From: Paracoccus beibuensis | GTDB lineage: Bacteria > Pseudomonadota > Alphaproteobacteria > Rhodobacterales > Rhodobacteraceae | NCBI RefSeq assembly: GCF_026162625.1 | Contig: NZ_JAOTBD010000002.1 | Coordinates: forward strand, 124,001-188,000 | DNA: 64,000 bases | Direction: 5' to 3' | Shown here: piece by piece, positions 41,356 through 49,268 of the stretch | Position numbering within the stretch: position 1 is the stretch's first letter | Layout of the letters: each line of letters starts with the position of its first letter | The notes under the pieces: generated by a model | Seen by the model: only the letters and a program-made list of their open reading frames with translations | The model's database searches: none | Told to the model about the DNA's origin: nothing | Program-made: the position numbers and the translations under genes

Positions 41356-41657
41356 GGTTCGATCCGACCTTTATCGAGCCGAACCGCAGCACGGCCGACG
41401 GGATCTACGTCAGCTATCTGAGCGAGGAGATATTCGTCGGCCCCGCCTGGATCATCGTCGACGACTACCGTTACTGGTGCTTGGAGAACTTCAACCACCA
41501 TCCGGACGAAGTCTTCCAGTGGGTGCGCGAAGCCATCGAGGAAGAGGTGCGGGAACATATCAGCCGGCTGTCCGCGCACCGTCGGCTGGAGCTTCACGCG
41601 GAGGCGATGGTGCGGACGGCAGACAGAGCATCCTCCACCGACCGGGCGATGATGTAA
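41352..41657 (+). CDS. Accessory protein with SAHRRL motif
   Basis: 101 residues from MRFDPTFIEP. The C-terminal helix contains LSAHRRLELHAEAM, nearly the same as the N-terminus of the preceding protein. The gene overlaps the 3' end of the convergent VRR-NUC gene by 64 nt. Function unknown. Confidence 0.6.
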   Translation: MRFDPTFIEPNRSTADGIYVSYLSEEIFVGPAWIIVDDYRYWCLENFNHHPDEVFQWVREAIEEEVREHISRLSAHRRLELHAEAMVRTADRASSTDRAMM

Positions 41658-41920
41658 ACGCCCCCTGCCCGCTCGAACGCCTTCTGGAACTTTGCCTGAG
41701 CCTCTCGCTGCTTACCGCTTTCGGTCTTTACCTCGATCCCGATGAACCGCCCGCCCAGGCAGCCCAGGATGTCCGGGCTGCCCTTCAGCCCGAAGGAGAT
41801 GGTTCTCTTGCCGTCCATGGATTTCGCGACGCCGGTGTCGTTGGTCCACCAGATCGACCGGCCGGCATACTCCTTGGAGAGAGCAATCAGGATCTTGTTC
41901 TGGATCGTGCGCTCTTTCAC
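41594..41920 (-). CDS. VRR-NUC nuclease
   Basis: 108 residues from a GTG whose GTGA overlaps the helicase stop, which decides the start. The VRR-NUC core is complete: Glu3 and Asn8 region, GSPDILG with Asp50, then IGIEVKTESGK with Glu63 and Lys65. Such phage nucleases act on Holliday junctions or flaps. Translation is coupled to the helicase gene, so the two probably act together in branched-DNA processing. Confidence 0.88.
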   Translation of the reverse strand: MKERTIQNKILIALSKEYAGRSIWWTNDTGVAKSMDGKRTISFGLKGSPDILGCLGGRFIGIEVKTESGKQREAQAKFQKAFERAGGVYIIARSVEDALSAVRTIASA

Positions 41921-43413
41921 GCCGCCTTCCTCCGACCTTGCCGGAGCTTGTGCCGCTGATAGGCCCAACCGGGCTTGTAGCCCCTCTCGCGCGCGATCTG
42001 GAGCCAGTCCTCGAGCGTCTTCTGCCCGGCCTCCTCCTGACGCCGCTTTGTCTGTCTTTCTTTCTGAAGGCGTTCGAGTTCGGCTTTCTCGATCTCGCGC
42101 AGTTCCTCCGCCCGCGCTTTCGGGATGCGGCTCTCGACCGGATGCTCATGATCGCAGATCGGACAGACCGGCGCCGAGGGATGAACGGCATAGCATTCAA
42201 GACACTGACGCACTGCCAGGGTCTCGCCGTCTTCGGTTTTGGATGCGGCGCGGGTCTTCTTGTCCTGAGCCTCAAGGCTCCATTCGTGATCCAGCTCCGG
42301 TATGCCGTGTCGAAGCGTGTTAGAGCAGCAGTCGATGATCGTGGCATGGGTCTTGCTGCTCGCCAGGATCGCCGACAGGCGGCCTTCACGGGTTTCGAGA
42401 TCATACCCTGGCGCAAACACCGGGCGGATGGCGCGGGCCATCTGTTGCAGGACCAGCGTGAGGCTGGCGCTGGGCCTCATGAGCGTGGCGCAATCGAGCT
42501 CAGGTAAGTCAAAGCCTTCTGATGCGCAGTCAATCACAACCAGCTGACGCGTCTCTTGACTTACGAGACGCTCGATGATGGCCTCACGCTCGAGCTCGGG
42601 AGTTTCGCCAGTCAGGATCTCGGCTGGCACGCCTGCGGCAATGTAGGCTTTAGCAACCTGCCGAGCATGGGCGACCGAGCAGGTGAAGGTGATCCCCCTG
42701 CCCCGCTCCGGAAACCGATCCCGGAACATCTCGACCGCGTCTCCGCAGACCTCTGACTTGGAAAGTATCTGCTCGGCGCGTTCGAGATCGAAATCGCCGC
42801 CGTTCGTCGGAGAAACCATAGCCAGCTTGCGTCGAGATCCGAAGACGCGGCTCGGCAACAGGAAGCCTTGCTCGATCATCCAGGAGGGCTTTGGGCCCGT
42901 CTCCATCACCTCGAAGACTTCATCCAGCCCGCGGCCATCCAGTAGCCAGGGCGTGCCTGTGAGACCGATGACGCGGGCCTCCGGGAACGCCTCGAACAGC
43001 TTTAGGTAGGACGGGCTGAGTGCGTGATGCGTCTCGTCGATGAAGATCAGATCCGGCGCTTGAACCCTGCCGAACCGCGATTGGAGCGACTGGATCGACG
43101 CGACCTGGATCAGTATCTCGCGCTGGTATTTGTGGCCGGCCTTGATGACCCCGACATTGAGACCTGCGCCCCGGAAACGACGGGCGGCTTGTGTGATGAG
43201 ATTGTCCCGGTGAGCCACGAACCATGCGACCGATCCGCGGGCCTCGGCGTCGCGCAGAATGTCTTCGGCGAGGTTGGTCTTTCCGCCGCCGGTGACGAGC
43301 TGAACCAGCACACGGCGCACGCCTTCGAGAAACCGATTGCGCGCTCGGATCTTGAGATCGCTCTGGTATCCTCGAAGCCTTGACCCACCCGATATGCATG
43401 TTAAAACATTCAT
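41917..43413 (-). CDS. SF2 DEAD/H-type helicase with C-terminal zinc ribbon
   Basis: 498 residues. Walker A TGGGKT (41-46), DETH box (126-129), GLTGTPW (motif III), and a C-terminal helicase half with QMARAIRP (motif VI). A CLEC...CPIC zinc ribbon (about 398-415) and a charged coiled coil follow. It resembles phage/restriction-type SF2 helicases that remodel DNA. The ATG lies about 5 nt past a TATATC box, so the message may be leaderless. It is divergent to the XRE gene. Confidence 0.85.
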   Translation of the reverse strand: MNVLTCISGGSRLRGYQSDLKIRARNRFLEGVRRVLVQLVTGGGKTNLAEDILRDAEARGSVAWFVAHRDNLITQAARRFRGAGLNVGVIKAGHKYQREILIQVASIQSLQSRFGRVQAPDLIFIDETHHALSPSYLKLFEAFPEARVIGLTGTPWLLDGRGLDEVFEVMETGPKPSWMIEQGFLLPSRVFGSRRKLAMVSPTNGGDFDLERAEQILSKSEVCGDAVEMFRDRFPERGRGITFTCSVAHARQVAKAYIAAGVPAEILTGETPELEREAIIERLVSQETRQLVVIDCASEGFDLPELDCATLMRPSASLTLVLQQMARAIRPVFAPGYDLETREGRLSAILASSKTHATIIDCCSNTLRHGIPELDHEWSLEAQDKKTRAASKTEDGETLAVRQCLECYAVHPSAPVCPICDHEHPVESRIPKARAEELREIEKAELERLQKERQTKRRQEEAGQKTLEDWLQIARERGYKPGWAYQRHKLRQGRRKAA

Positions 43414-43419
43414 GCGTAG
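43387..43419 (+). promoter_or_regulatory. Element A7, before the XRE regulator gene
   Basis: TGCATG, TTAAAACATTCA, then GATATAGG where family A has TATATCC; the only family A copy facing right. It overlaps the divergent helicase start. Confidence 0.55.
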
Positions 43420-43434
43420 ATATAGGGGGTGACG

Positions 43435-43638
43435 ATGGATCGACTGCGCGCTGCGCTACAGCATCACCTCGACACACACGCTACGGAGACCATGCGATCG
43501 CTGTCGCTTCGGGCGGGATTGAACGCGAACTTCGTGCAGCACGTCATGAACAAGCGCGTCGAAAATCCGCGCATCGACAGCATCCGGGCCTTAGCGCGTG
43601 TGATGCGCGTCCGGCCCGGAAAACTGATCGACGATTGA
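43435..43638 (+). CDS. XRE-family transcription regulator
   Basis: 67 residues, a single lambda-repressor-type helix-turn-helix (MRSLSLRAGLNANFVQHVMN, then NPRIDSIRALARVMRV). A strong AGGGGGTG precedes the ATG. There is no peptidase or dimerisation domain, so it is Cro-like in size. Its promoter region carries element A7, the same element found before six late operons, making it a good candidate for the protein that binds those sites. That link is inference. Confidence 0.8.
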   Translation: MDRLRAALQHHLDTHATETMRSLSLRAGLNANFVQHVMNKRVENPRIDSIRALARVMRVRPGKLIDD

Positions 43639-43666
43639 CGTATTGTTCCGGCCGGAACAGGTGTCC

Positions 43667-45307
43667 TCAGTCGTCGATTTCGAAGCCCCTGGGCTTGCCC
43701 ATCTTCTCGACCTCGGCGACGTTCTTCAGGCCCGCGGAGACAACGGGATCTTTGAGAAGTTCGACCCGCCTGGCGGCGGCGGTGATGTCGGCAGCATAGC
43801 TCAGGAGAGTGTCGCGCCAGGCGCCGAGTTCACGAGCCAGTTTCTTCAGTGCCGTCTCTTTCTCGGCGAGCTTTTCAGCCCTCTTGTCGAGTTCTGCGTC
43901 GCGGTCATCCAGCTCTTTCTGCTTCACTTCCCTTGCCGCCTTCGCCGCCTCATCTGCCGCCTTGCGACGCGCCTCAGCCTCGCGATCGAGACGCGCCCTC
44001 TCCGCCGCCGCCTGTCTGTCTTCCTCAGCTCTGCGGAGTGCTGCGGCTTCATTCTGACGGGCGCGCTCGATGGCCGCCTCTGCCGCGAGTTTGGCAATAA
44101 CGGCATCGGGATCTGCGACCATGTCTTTCGCCGAACCGAACCGCTCCTCGAAGGGTTTCAGGAGCGCGTTCATCTCGCCGCGGGTCCTCGCTCCGTCCCT
44201 CGTTTCGTGCGTGACGACGCCGAGAGTGAGTAGTATGTCGAGCGCGATCTGGGATGCCTGATGCGTGCGGATTTTACTTGCATCGCCGCCCTTCGCCGCC
44301 GCCTCTTCCTCGATCCTTTTGCGCAATGCGAACATCATCTGAGCCCGCGGCGAGCCCGGCGGAATGATGCTGTCGGCGCCGTCGAGAAACTCGTCACCCT
44401 GGACTTCGATGAGCGCCTTGTCGGCATACTTCTTGGCCTCCCGAAGAGCGGCCGCCCGAGGCTCAGCGCGCACAATATTCATGTGCTGATGCTCCGGCGA
44501 TTGGAACCAGGCGCCGACCGCATCTTGCGCAATTTCGTAGCCCTTCTTGCGCCAAGTGACCGGGTTTCCATCCTTGTCCACCTTGCCCTCGATCGGGATC
44601 TCTTCGCCGCCGATGAGGGGGTGATGCGCCGACCGGAAAAGCTTCCGTCCGTCAGCATAACGATCCGACGCCGGCTCCTCGATGATGTCGTAGATCAACC
44701 CCTGAAGGTGGATGCTTTGCTCGTCGAAATCGACGCGGCAATACTTCAGCATCGAGCCGAACTCATTCTGCATGAAGCCCAGCCCGGCCTGCGTGAACTC
44801 CTCGCACTTCCGCTTGTCAAATCGCGCAAGCCGACCCTCGTCGTCGAGAAACTCAAGGACATGCTCCGCCGGACAATCGTCAGCCGCCCGGAACTTGTCG
44901 CGATGAACCGTGAGGACAAATTCACGAAGTGGAGGACCCGATTTCGCGTTCTCGGTCCAGGGGTTCTGCGGACCTGCATTCATCACCGCTGCGGCAGCTT
45001 TCTTTCCGCGCTTTTTCTTCGTCCCTTTGATGTTAGAGAGGTGGTTCGCGTTCTTCATCCGCAGCTCTTCGAGCCGCACAATGTCCGCGATGGAGTTGTC
45101 GCCGACGAGGACGCGGTTGAGATGTTTTCGGCTTGGATCGCAGTGAGAAACATCCCCGATCCGCCGCTCCGCATGAGCGATCATCCCGGCGACATCTTTG
45201 GGTGAAAGGCTGGCGAAGCGAAGCACTGCCGGGAACTTTCCGTCGAGCCTGACGCGCTCCGCATATGTGAGTTCCCGCAGGCGCTCCGCGTAGGTTTTCT
45301 GTGCCAT
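43667..45307 (-). CDS. MobV/Pre-like relaxase homologue
   Basis: 546 residues. The N-terminal 220 residues follow the Mob_Pre layout: a segment with HAERR...DPSRKHLNR, then VLTVHRDKF, then NEFGSMLKYCRVDFDEQSIHLQGLI. The canonical HxDExxxHxH reads VDFDEQSIHLQG (192-203), so one or two metal-binding histidines are missing. A long coiled coil (about 395-520) and a short C-terminal tail follow. MobV proteins nick plasmids at oriT; a prophage copy is unexpected. It may be inactive as a relaxase or serve in phage DNA processing. Confidence 0.6.
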   Translation of the reverse strand: MAQKTYAERLRELTYAERVRLDGKFPAVLRFASLSPKDVAGMIAHAERRIGDVSHCDPSRKHLNRVLVGDNSIADIVRLEELRMKNANHLSNIKGTKKKRGKKAAAAVMNAGPQNPWTENAKSGPPLREFVLTVHRDKFRAADDCPAEHVLEFLDDEGRLARFDKRKCEEFTQAGLGFMQNEFGSMLKYCRVDFDEQSIHLQGLIYDIIEEPASDRYADGRKLFRSAHHPLIGGEEIPIEGKVDKDGNPVTWRKKGYEIAQDAVGAWFQSPEHQHMNIVRAEPRAAALREAKKYADKALIEVQGDEFLDGADSIIPPGSPRAQMMFALRKRIEEEAAAKGGDASKIRTHQASQIALDILLTLGVVTHETRDGARTRGEMNALLKPFEERFGSAKDMVADPDAVIAKLAAEAAIERARQNEAAALRRAEEDRQAAAERARLDREAEARRKAADEAAKAAREVKQKELDDRDAELDKRAEKLAEKETALKKLARELGAWRDTLLSYAADITAAARRVELLKDPVVSAGLKNVAEVEKMGKPRGFEIDD

Positions 45308-45842
45308 TTCTGGTCTCCTCCCTTTTGAAAGGGAGATCGCGCCCGGATTAAGTTTTCGCTCCTTCTCAGGCCTGGCTTTTTGTCAGTTTTCGCGGGTTCA
45401 TACTTACTAAGAGACTGCGAAACCCCTGCGGGCTTCCTCTGCCTCTTGTTCGGGAGGGTTTGGGGCTCCGCCCCATCCCTTCCATCCCAAAACCCCTCCG
45501 CCCCTGCGGTGCGCAATGGACCCGCTCGCCGCTCATCCCTTGACCCTTCCGGCGTCTCCCGACAGGCAAGGTGGGAGCCTTCGATCTCCCCCTTTGAACC
45601 CCCATGACGCAGGCGGGAAAGCGCTCGCCGCTCTTCCCCCTGGACCCCCTTCCGGCGTCTCCGACGGGGCCGCCTGCCGGTTCATGGGGCGCGCCGCCGC
45701 TCCCCTGAAAACCCCTGCCGCCAGGGTGGAGGGGCGCCCGCGCTGCCCCTCCCCTGGACCCCTCCCAGGCGCCCTGCCGGGGGCGTTCCCGATCAGTCCT
45801 GCGATCGTTCGTGACGCAAAGTTCCAGCCGGGACAGGCCGCG
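45308..45842. other. Gene-free GC-rich region next to the relaxase-like gene
   Basis: About 535 bp. It holds a near-exact direct repeat with the shared segments CGCTCGCCGCTC and CTTCCGGCGTCTC (about 45527-45565 and 45617-45660), runs such as GGGGCTCCGCCCC, and an inverted pair TTTTCGC/GCGAAA around 45387-45424. No credible reading frame. The place upstream of a relaxase gene is where an oriT would lie. Confidence 0.45.
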
Positions 45843-46013
45843 CTATTCCCTCGCGTGCCTGTCCTTCGCCGCCGCAATCGCCTCTTCGAACATCGCCTCG
45901 AACTCGTCCACGCTCATTGGCTCGGACAGCCTAAGCTGCCCCTCCGCGAGCAGCTTTAGCTTGCGCTCGATGAAGGCTGCGGCGGTCTCGTTGATGTCGT
46001 CGGGGTCGGTCAT
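45843..46013 (-). CDS. Small acidic protein
   Basis: 56 residues from MTDPDDINET, preceded by AAGGAGAG. Helical, acidic, with SEPMSVDEFEAMFEEAI. Longer in-frame starts lie within the divergent gene region and are rejected. No family recognised. Confidence 0.55.
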   Translation of the reverse strand: MTDPDDINETAAAFIERKLKLLAEGQLRLSEPMSVDEFEAMFEEAIAAAKDRHARE

Positions 46014-46119
46014 GCGCGGCTCTCCTTGGCGGTCAGTGTAGCACGGATGAAAGAGGTTCCCCGATCTCGTTTCCGCCCCTGAGCCAGCGAACCCAGATCC
46101 CTTCCGAAAGGATCTCGCC

Positions 46120-46947
46120 ATGCTGTCACTGCCCATCTCATTCCCTACCAAGAGCCCGTCGGCAATCACCCTCCAGGACAAGCGTGAGCTGATGGAATAC
46201 GGCGTCCAAGAGGGTCTTTCCATCAAGGGCCTCAGCAATGTTTCTGGTGTCAACGAGATGACCATTGGAATCTGGCGGGAGGACATTGCGCGCGCGATCC
46301 GGATGGGTGCGACATTCGAAAAAACTGCACCGGCGAAGGCGGCGCCCGCCTCAAAAATCAAGCCCTTGATCGTGCCCTCAGCTCCTGCAAAGCCTGCGCC
46401 GGCAAAGAAGGTCGCGCCCATCGAAAGACAGGCAGAGGAGCGCTCTGAAGGCTCGCCGAACAAGGGACGTAGATGCCGCCCGAGTGGCTTGACCAACGAT
46501 CAGAAACGCGCCCTTCTCGAACGTCAAACCGCCGAGAGATTGACTAATGCTCAGGTGGCGGCAGAGGTCGGAGTTCTGCCAGACACTATCAGCGTCTGGC
46601 GCAAAGATCTCGGCCTCGTCGGCACGAGCGGCCAGGGCGGGAGATATACAAAAGAGGAGCGCGACGAGGTTGTTTCAGCGGTCCTCAATGGCGGCCTGAC
46701 TGTGTCGGGAGCGTCGAAGAAATACGGCATCGCTTGGACTACCATCAGCCGCTGGATCGAGAAGTCCGGCTGCGCAAATCCCGCATCAAAGACAGAGAAG
46801 GAACCGACAATGAAGAAGCATCAGAAGGCGGCGCCGACGGAGGCCCGTGATGCCCTCCGAAGCATTACAATCACCCGCCCGGACGGCACACGCATTGAGC
46901 TCGCACTGACGTCGGCCGAGATCTCCTCCATGATCGGGATTTCCTGA
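46120..46947 (+). CDS. Protein with three helix-turn-helix repeats
   Basis: 275 residues. Three segments look like transposase-type HTH motifs: LSIKGLSNVSGVNEMTIGIW (about 32-51), LTNAQVAAEVGVLPDTISVW (about 139-158) and LTVSGASKKYGIAWTTISRW (about 188-207). They are separated by lysine/alanine/proline-rich linkers. This suggests a multi-site DNA-binding protein, perhaps a phage regulator. The C-terminal 50 residues carry a DGTRIELALTS segment. The gene ends at a strong terminator. Confidence 0.65.
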   Translation: MLSLPISFPTKSPSAITLQDKRELMEYGVQEGLSIKGLSNVSGVNEMTIGIWREDIARAIRMGATFEKTAPAKAAPASKIKPLIVPSAPAKPAPAKKVAPIERQAEERSEGSPNKGRRCRPSGLTNDQKRALLERQTAERLTNAQVAAEVGVLPDTISVWRKDLGLVGTSGQGGRYTKEERDEVVSAVLNGGLTVSGASKKYGIAWTTISRWIEKSGCANPASKTEKEPTMKKHQKAAPTEARDALRSITITRPDGTRIELALTSAEISSMIGIS

Positions 46948-46955
46948 CCTCACCG

Positions 46956-46987
46956 CCCCGGCCTCACCGCCGGGGCAACTTTTTTCC
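46956..46987 (+). terminator. Terminator
   Basis: CCCCGGC, loop CTCACC, GCCGGGG, then CAACTTTTTT; same hairpin as at 39397. Confidence 0.75.
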
Positions 46988-46994
46988 ACCCGTA

Positions 46995-47027
46995 TTTTTG
47001 CGTCCCAATCCCCGGACCTATTTCCCC
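46995..47027 (+). promoter_or_regulatory. Promoter-like element B8
   Basis: TTTTTGCG and CCTATTTCCCC at 22 nt; upstream of the recombination operon. Confidence 0.6.
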
Positions 47028-47057
47028 CTCAGCAAAACAATAACGAGGGAGGCGGCA

Positions 47058-47369
47058 GTGCCGACGACGAGACTAACAACCCTGAAGGACGCGATGCTGC
47101 TGCTCGCGGACGCGCCCGGCAATGCGGATTACTTGGCCCTGTTTGACGCGGCCGCGGCGGTCGCAAATGCCCGGTCGGAGCGCGAAATCAGCGACGCAGA
47201 ATACCGCGAGACGATCGACCGGATCATCGCGCGTATGCGCAACACGACGCTCGTTTCCGGTCTCGAACTTGCCGCCGCATGTGACCGTCTCGCGGCCGCT
47301 GATGAGGATGTCGTCCGCGCGGAAACGGCGCAGTGGCTGACCGAGATCTGCACGGGACTGGGAGCATGA
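47058..47369 (+). CDS. Small protein leading the recombination operon
   Basis: 103 residues from a GTG with GAGGGAGG in front. Helical and alanine-rich. It overlaps the exonuclease gene by 4 nt, so it is probably made with it. No family recognised; a RecE partner or inhibitor is possible. Confidence 0.6.
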   Translation: MPTTRLTTLKDAMLLLADAPGNADYLALFDAAAAVANARSEREISDAEYRETIDRIIARMRNTTLVSGLELAAACDRLAAADEDVVRAETAQWLTEICTGLGA

Positions 47370-48343
47370 CGATGGAGCGCAAAGCTGGTGTTTATGCTGG
47401 CCTCTCGAACGCTGAATATCACTCGGGGCCGGAGAAGTCGAAATCCTCAACCGACCTGATCCGTAAAAGTCCTGCACACTACCTTCACTCCCGGATAGCG
47501 GAGCGGAAAGAGACCGCGGCGTTCCTGAAGGGGACAATGACGCACGACCGAGTGCTCGAGCCCGAGGAGTTCTGGAGTCGGTATGCGGAGCCGTTCGTGG
47601 CTCCTGAGGGTGCGCTCGATACGATGCCCGAAATGAAGGCTTACCTGAAGGCCCTCGGTCTCCCTGTCAGCGGCAACAAGCCCGATCTTGCTGACCGTAT
47701 CCGGGAGGCTGATCCATCCGCCATCCTGCTTGATGATGCCCGTGCTGAATACGCCGCATCTGTCGGCGACAAGCAGATCATCACCGCCGCGGATCTGGCT
47801 GAAGTCGAAGCCATGCATGGCCAGATCATGCGCCACCCGAAGGCTGGGAAGCTTCTCGCTCCTGGTTCTGGAGTGCCAGAGCTGAGCTGCTACTGGACCG
47901 ACGAGGAGACCGGCGTCCGGTGCCGTTGCCGGCCCGACTTCTGGCGCCACGACGGGGTCGTCGTTGATCTCAAGACGTGCCTTGATGCGTCGTATGACGG
48001 CTTCCAGAAGTCTGTGTGGAAGTGGCGCTACCATGTCCAGGCCGCCTTCTATCTCGACGGGATTGAGGCCGCGTTGAAGCAGGGGCCGGGCACGACCACC
48101 ATGTCCGCGCCGAAGGCCTTCCTGTTCGTGGCCGTGGAAAAAACAGCCCCCTATGGCGTCGGCGTATACCACCTTGACGCACAGAACATCGCGATCGGCC
48201 GCCGGGAATATCGCGAAGACCTCGCTCGCTTTGCTGAGTGCCAGCGCACCGGCGAGTGGCCAGCCTACAGCCCTAACATCGAGGCGATGAGCCTGCCCGA
48301 GTGGGTGCTGCGGCGTGAAGAATACGAAAACGAAGACGCCTGA
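47366..48343 (+). CDS. RecE-like exonuclease (PD-(D/E)XK, DUF3799) with SAP-like insert
   Basis: 325 residues. N-terminal LSNAEYHSGPEKSKSS and DLIRKSPAHYL match the DUF3799/exodeoxyribonuclease VIII family; the catalytic core is CRCRPDFW ... GVVVDLKT near 187-205 (Asp, Asp, Lys) with HVQAAFYLDG afterwards. Residues about 80-112 (MKAYLKALGLPVSGNKPDLA) look like a SAP DNA-binding motif, an uncommon insertion. It would degrade one strand at double-strand ends. Followed by an unknown conserved gene and SSB. Confidence 0.82.
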   Translation: MTMERKAGVYAGLSNAEYHSGPEKSKSSTDLIRKSPAHYLHSRIAERKETAAFLKGTMTHDRVLEPEEFWSRYAEPFVAPEGALDTMPEMKAYLKALGLPVSGNKPDLADRIREADPSAILLDDARAEYAASVGDKQIITAADLAEVEAMHGQIMRHPKAGKLLAPGSGVPELSCYWTDEETGVRCRCRPDFWRHDGVVVDLKTCLDASYDGFQKSVWKWRYHVQAAFYLDGIEAALKQGPGTTTMSAPKAFLFVAVEKTAPYGVGVYHLDAQNIAIGRREYREDLARFAECQRTGEWPAYSPNIEAMSLPEWVLRREEYENEDA

Positions 48344-48357
48344 GAGGAGAAAACATC

Positions 48358-48984
48358 ATGGCAAAAATCGACATCCGCCGCGCAATCGCGCCGAAATCCG
48401 ACCAACTCAACGCCGACGACCTGCTCGCCGGACCCCACACCATCCGCATCAACGGGGTCCGGGAGGGCAGCGCAGAGCAGCCCGTCCATGTGTTCTTCGA
48501 CGGCGACAATGGCCGTCCCTGGAAGCCGTCGAAAACGGCTCTCCGCTGCTTGGTTGCGATTTGGGGCGATGATCCCGACCGCTGGGTTGGCATGTCGCTG
48601 ACGATCTACACCGATCCCAACGTCCGCTTCGGCAAAGATGTCGTCGGCGGCATCCGCGTGTCGGCGATGGAAGGCCTCTCTCAGCCCCGCACACTGAGCC
48701 TGACGACTACCCGCGGCAAGCGCGCCCCGACCACGATCCAGCCGCTGAAGGTGGAGGCTAAGAAGGGTCCTGCCGATCAGTGGAAGGAGCGTCTGTTCGG
48801 CGTCGCTGAGGGTGGCAAGGGGATCAGCGTGGCGGACGCCTGGGCAAAGGTTCCGGATACGATCCGCGACGAACTCGGCGCCGGCATCTATGACCAGCTG
48901 ATCGCCCTCGAGGCGGCCGCCAAGGATTACCGGGAAAACGATCCGAATGCCGCGGTCGATGCCTTGAATGAAAGTTTGGGCTGA
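48358..48984 (+). CDS. Conserved phage protein of the recombination module
   Basis: 208 residues, 14 nt after the exonuclease gene. N-terminal 120 residues are beta-rich (VHVFFDGDNGRPWKPSK, WVGMSLTIYTDPN) and could be an OB-like fold; the C-terminus is helical and acidic. Position suggests a strand-annealing or DNA-end-binding partner of the exonuclease, but it is not a recognised RecT, Erf or Sak. Confidence 0.55.
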   Translation: MAKIDIRRAIAPKSDQLNADDLLAGPHTIRINGVREGSAEQPVHVFFDGDNGRPWKPSKTALRCLVAIWGDDPDRWVGMSLTIYTDPNVRFGKDVVGGIRVSAMEGLSQPRTLSLTTTRGKRAPTTIQPLKVEAKKGPADQWKERLFGVAEGGKGISVADAWAKVPDTIRDELGAGIYDQLIALEAAAKDYRENDPNAAVDALNESLG

Positions 48985-48994
48985 TCGTGAAAAA

Positions 48995-49025
48995 CCCCCG
49001 CTTTGTTTTGGGCGGGGGTTTTTCG
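48995..49025 (+). terminator. Terminator
   Basis: CCCCCGC, 10-nt loop, GCGGGGG, TTTTT. A TCCTAATTCC box follows within 10 nt. Confidence 0.8.
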
Positions 49026-49074
49026 GTCCTAATTCCTGATCAGAGCATAGCAAAAAGCATGAAAGGCGGGCGCA

Positions 49075-49266
49075 GTGCACATTCTTCAGTTCTTCAAGTG
49101 GGATCATCTCCCGCCACATCTCCAGGCTGTATCTCGACCTTTCGGAGAGATGGCTGAGGGCATCGTCAGCACGATCCCGAACAATCCCGAGCGCACCATC
49201 GCACTCCGCAAACTCCTCGAATCCAAGGACGCCGCCGTTCGCGCCGTCGTAGCGAAAGACATCTGA
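49075..49266 (+). CDS. Small helical phage protein, possible Acb2-like family
   Basis: 63 residues from a GTG after AAGGCGGG. The pattern [13 protein letters not shown] then [21 protein letters not shown] is one I associate with a widespread family of small tailed-phage proteins, some of which are annotated as Acb2/Tad1-type hairpin proteins (cyclic-nucleotide sponges that block CBASS or Thoeris defence). The anti-defence link is a memory-based inference. Two nt before the SSB gene. Confidence 0.55.
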   Translation: MHILQFFKWDHLPPHLQAVSRPFGEMAEGIVSTIPNNPERTIALRKLLESKDAAVRAVVAKDI

Positions 49267-49268
49267 TC

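Noticed and set aside
43809-44261. Serine-rich rightward frames
   Set aside because: Antisense of the coiled-coil part of the relaxase-like gene.
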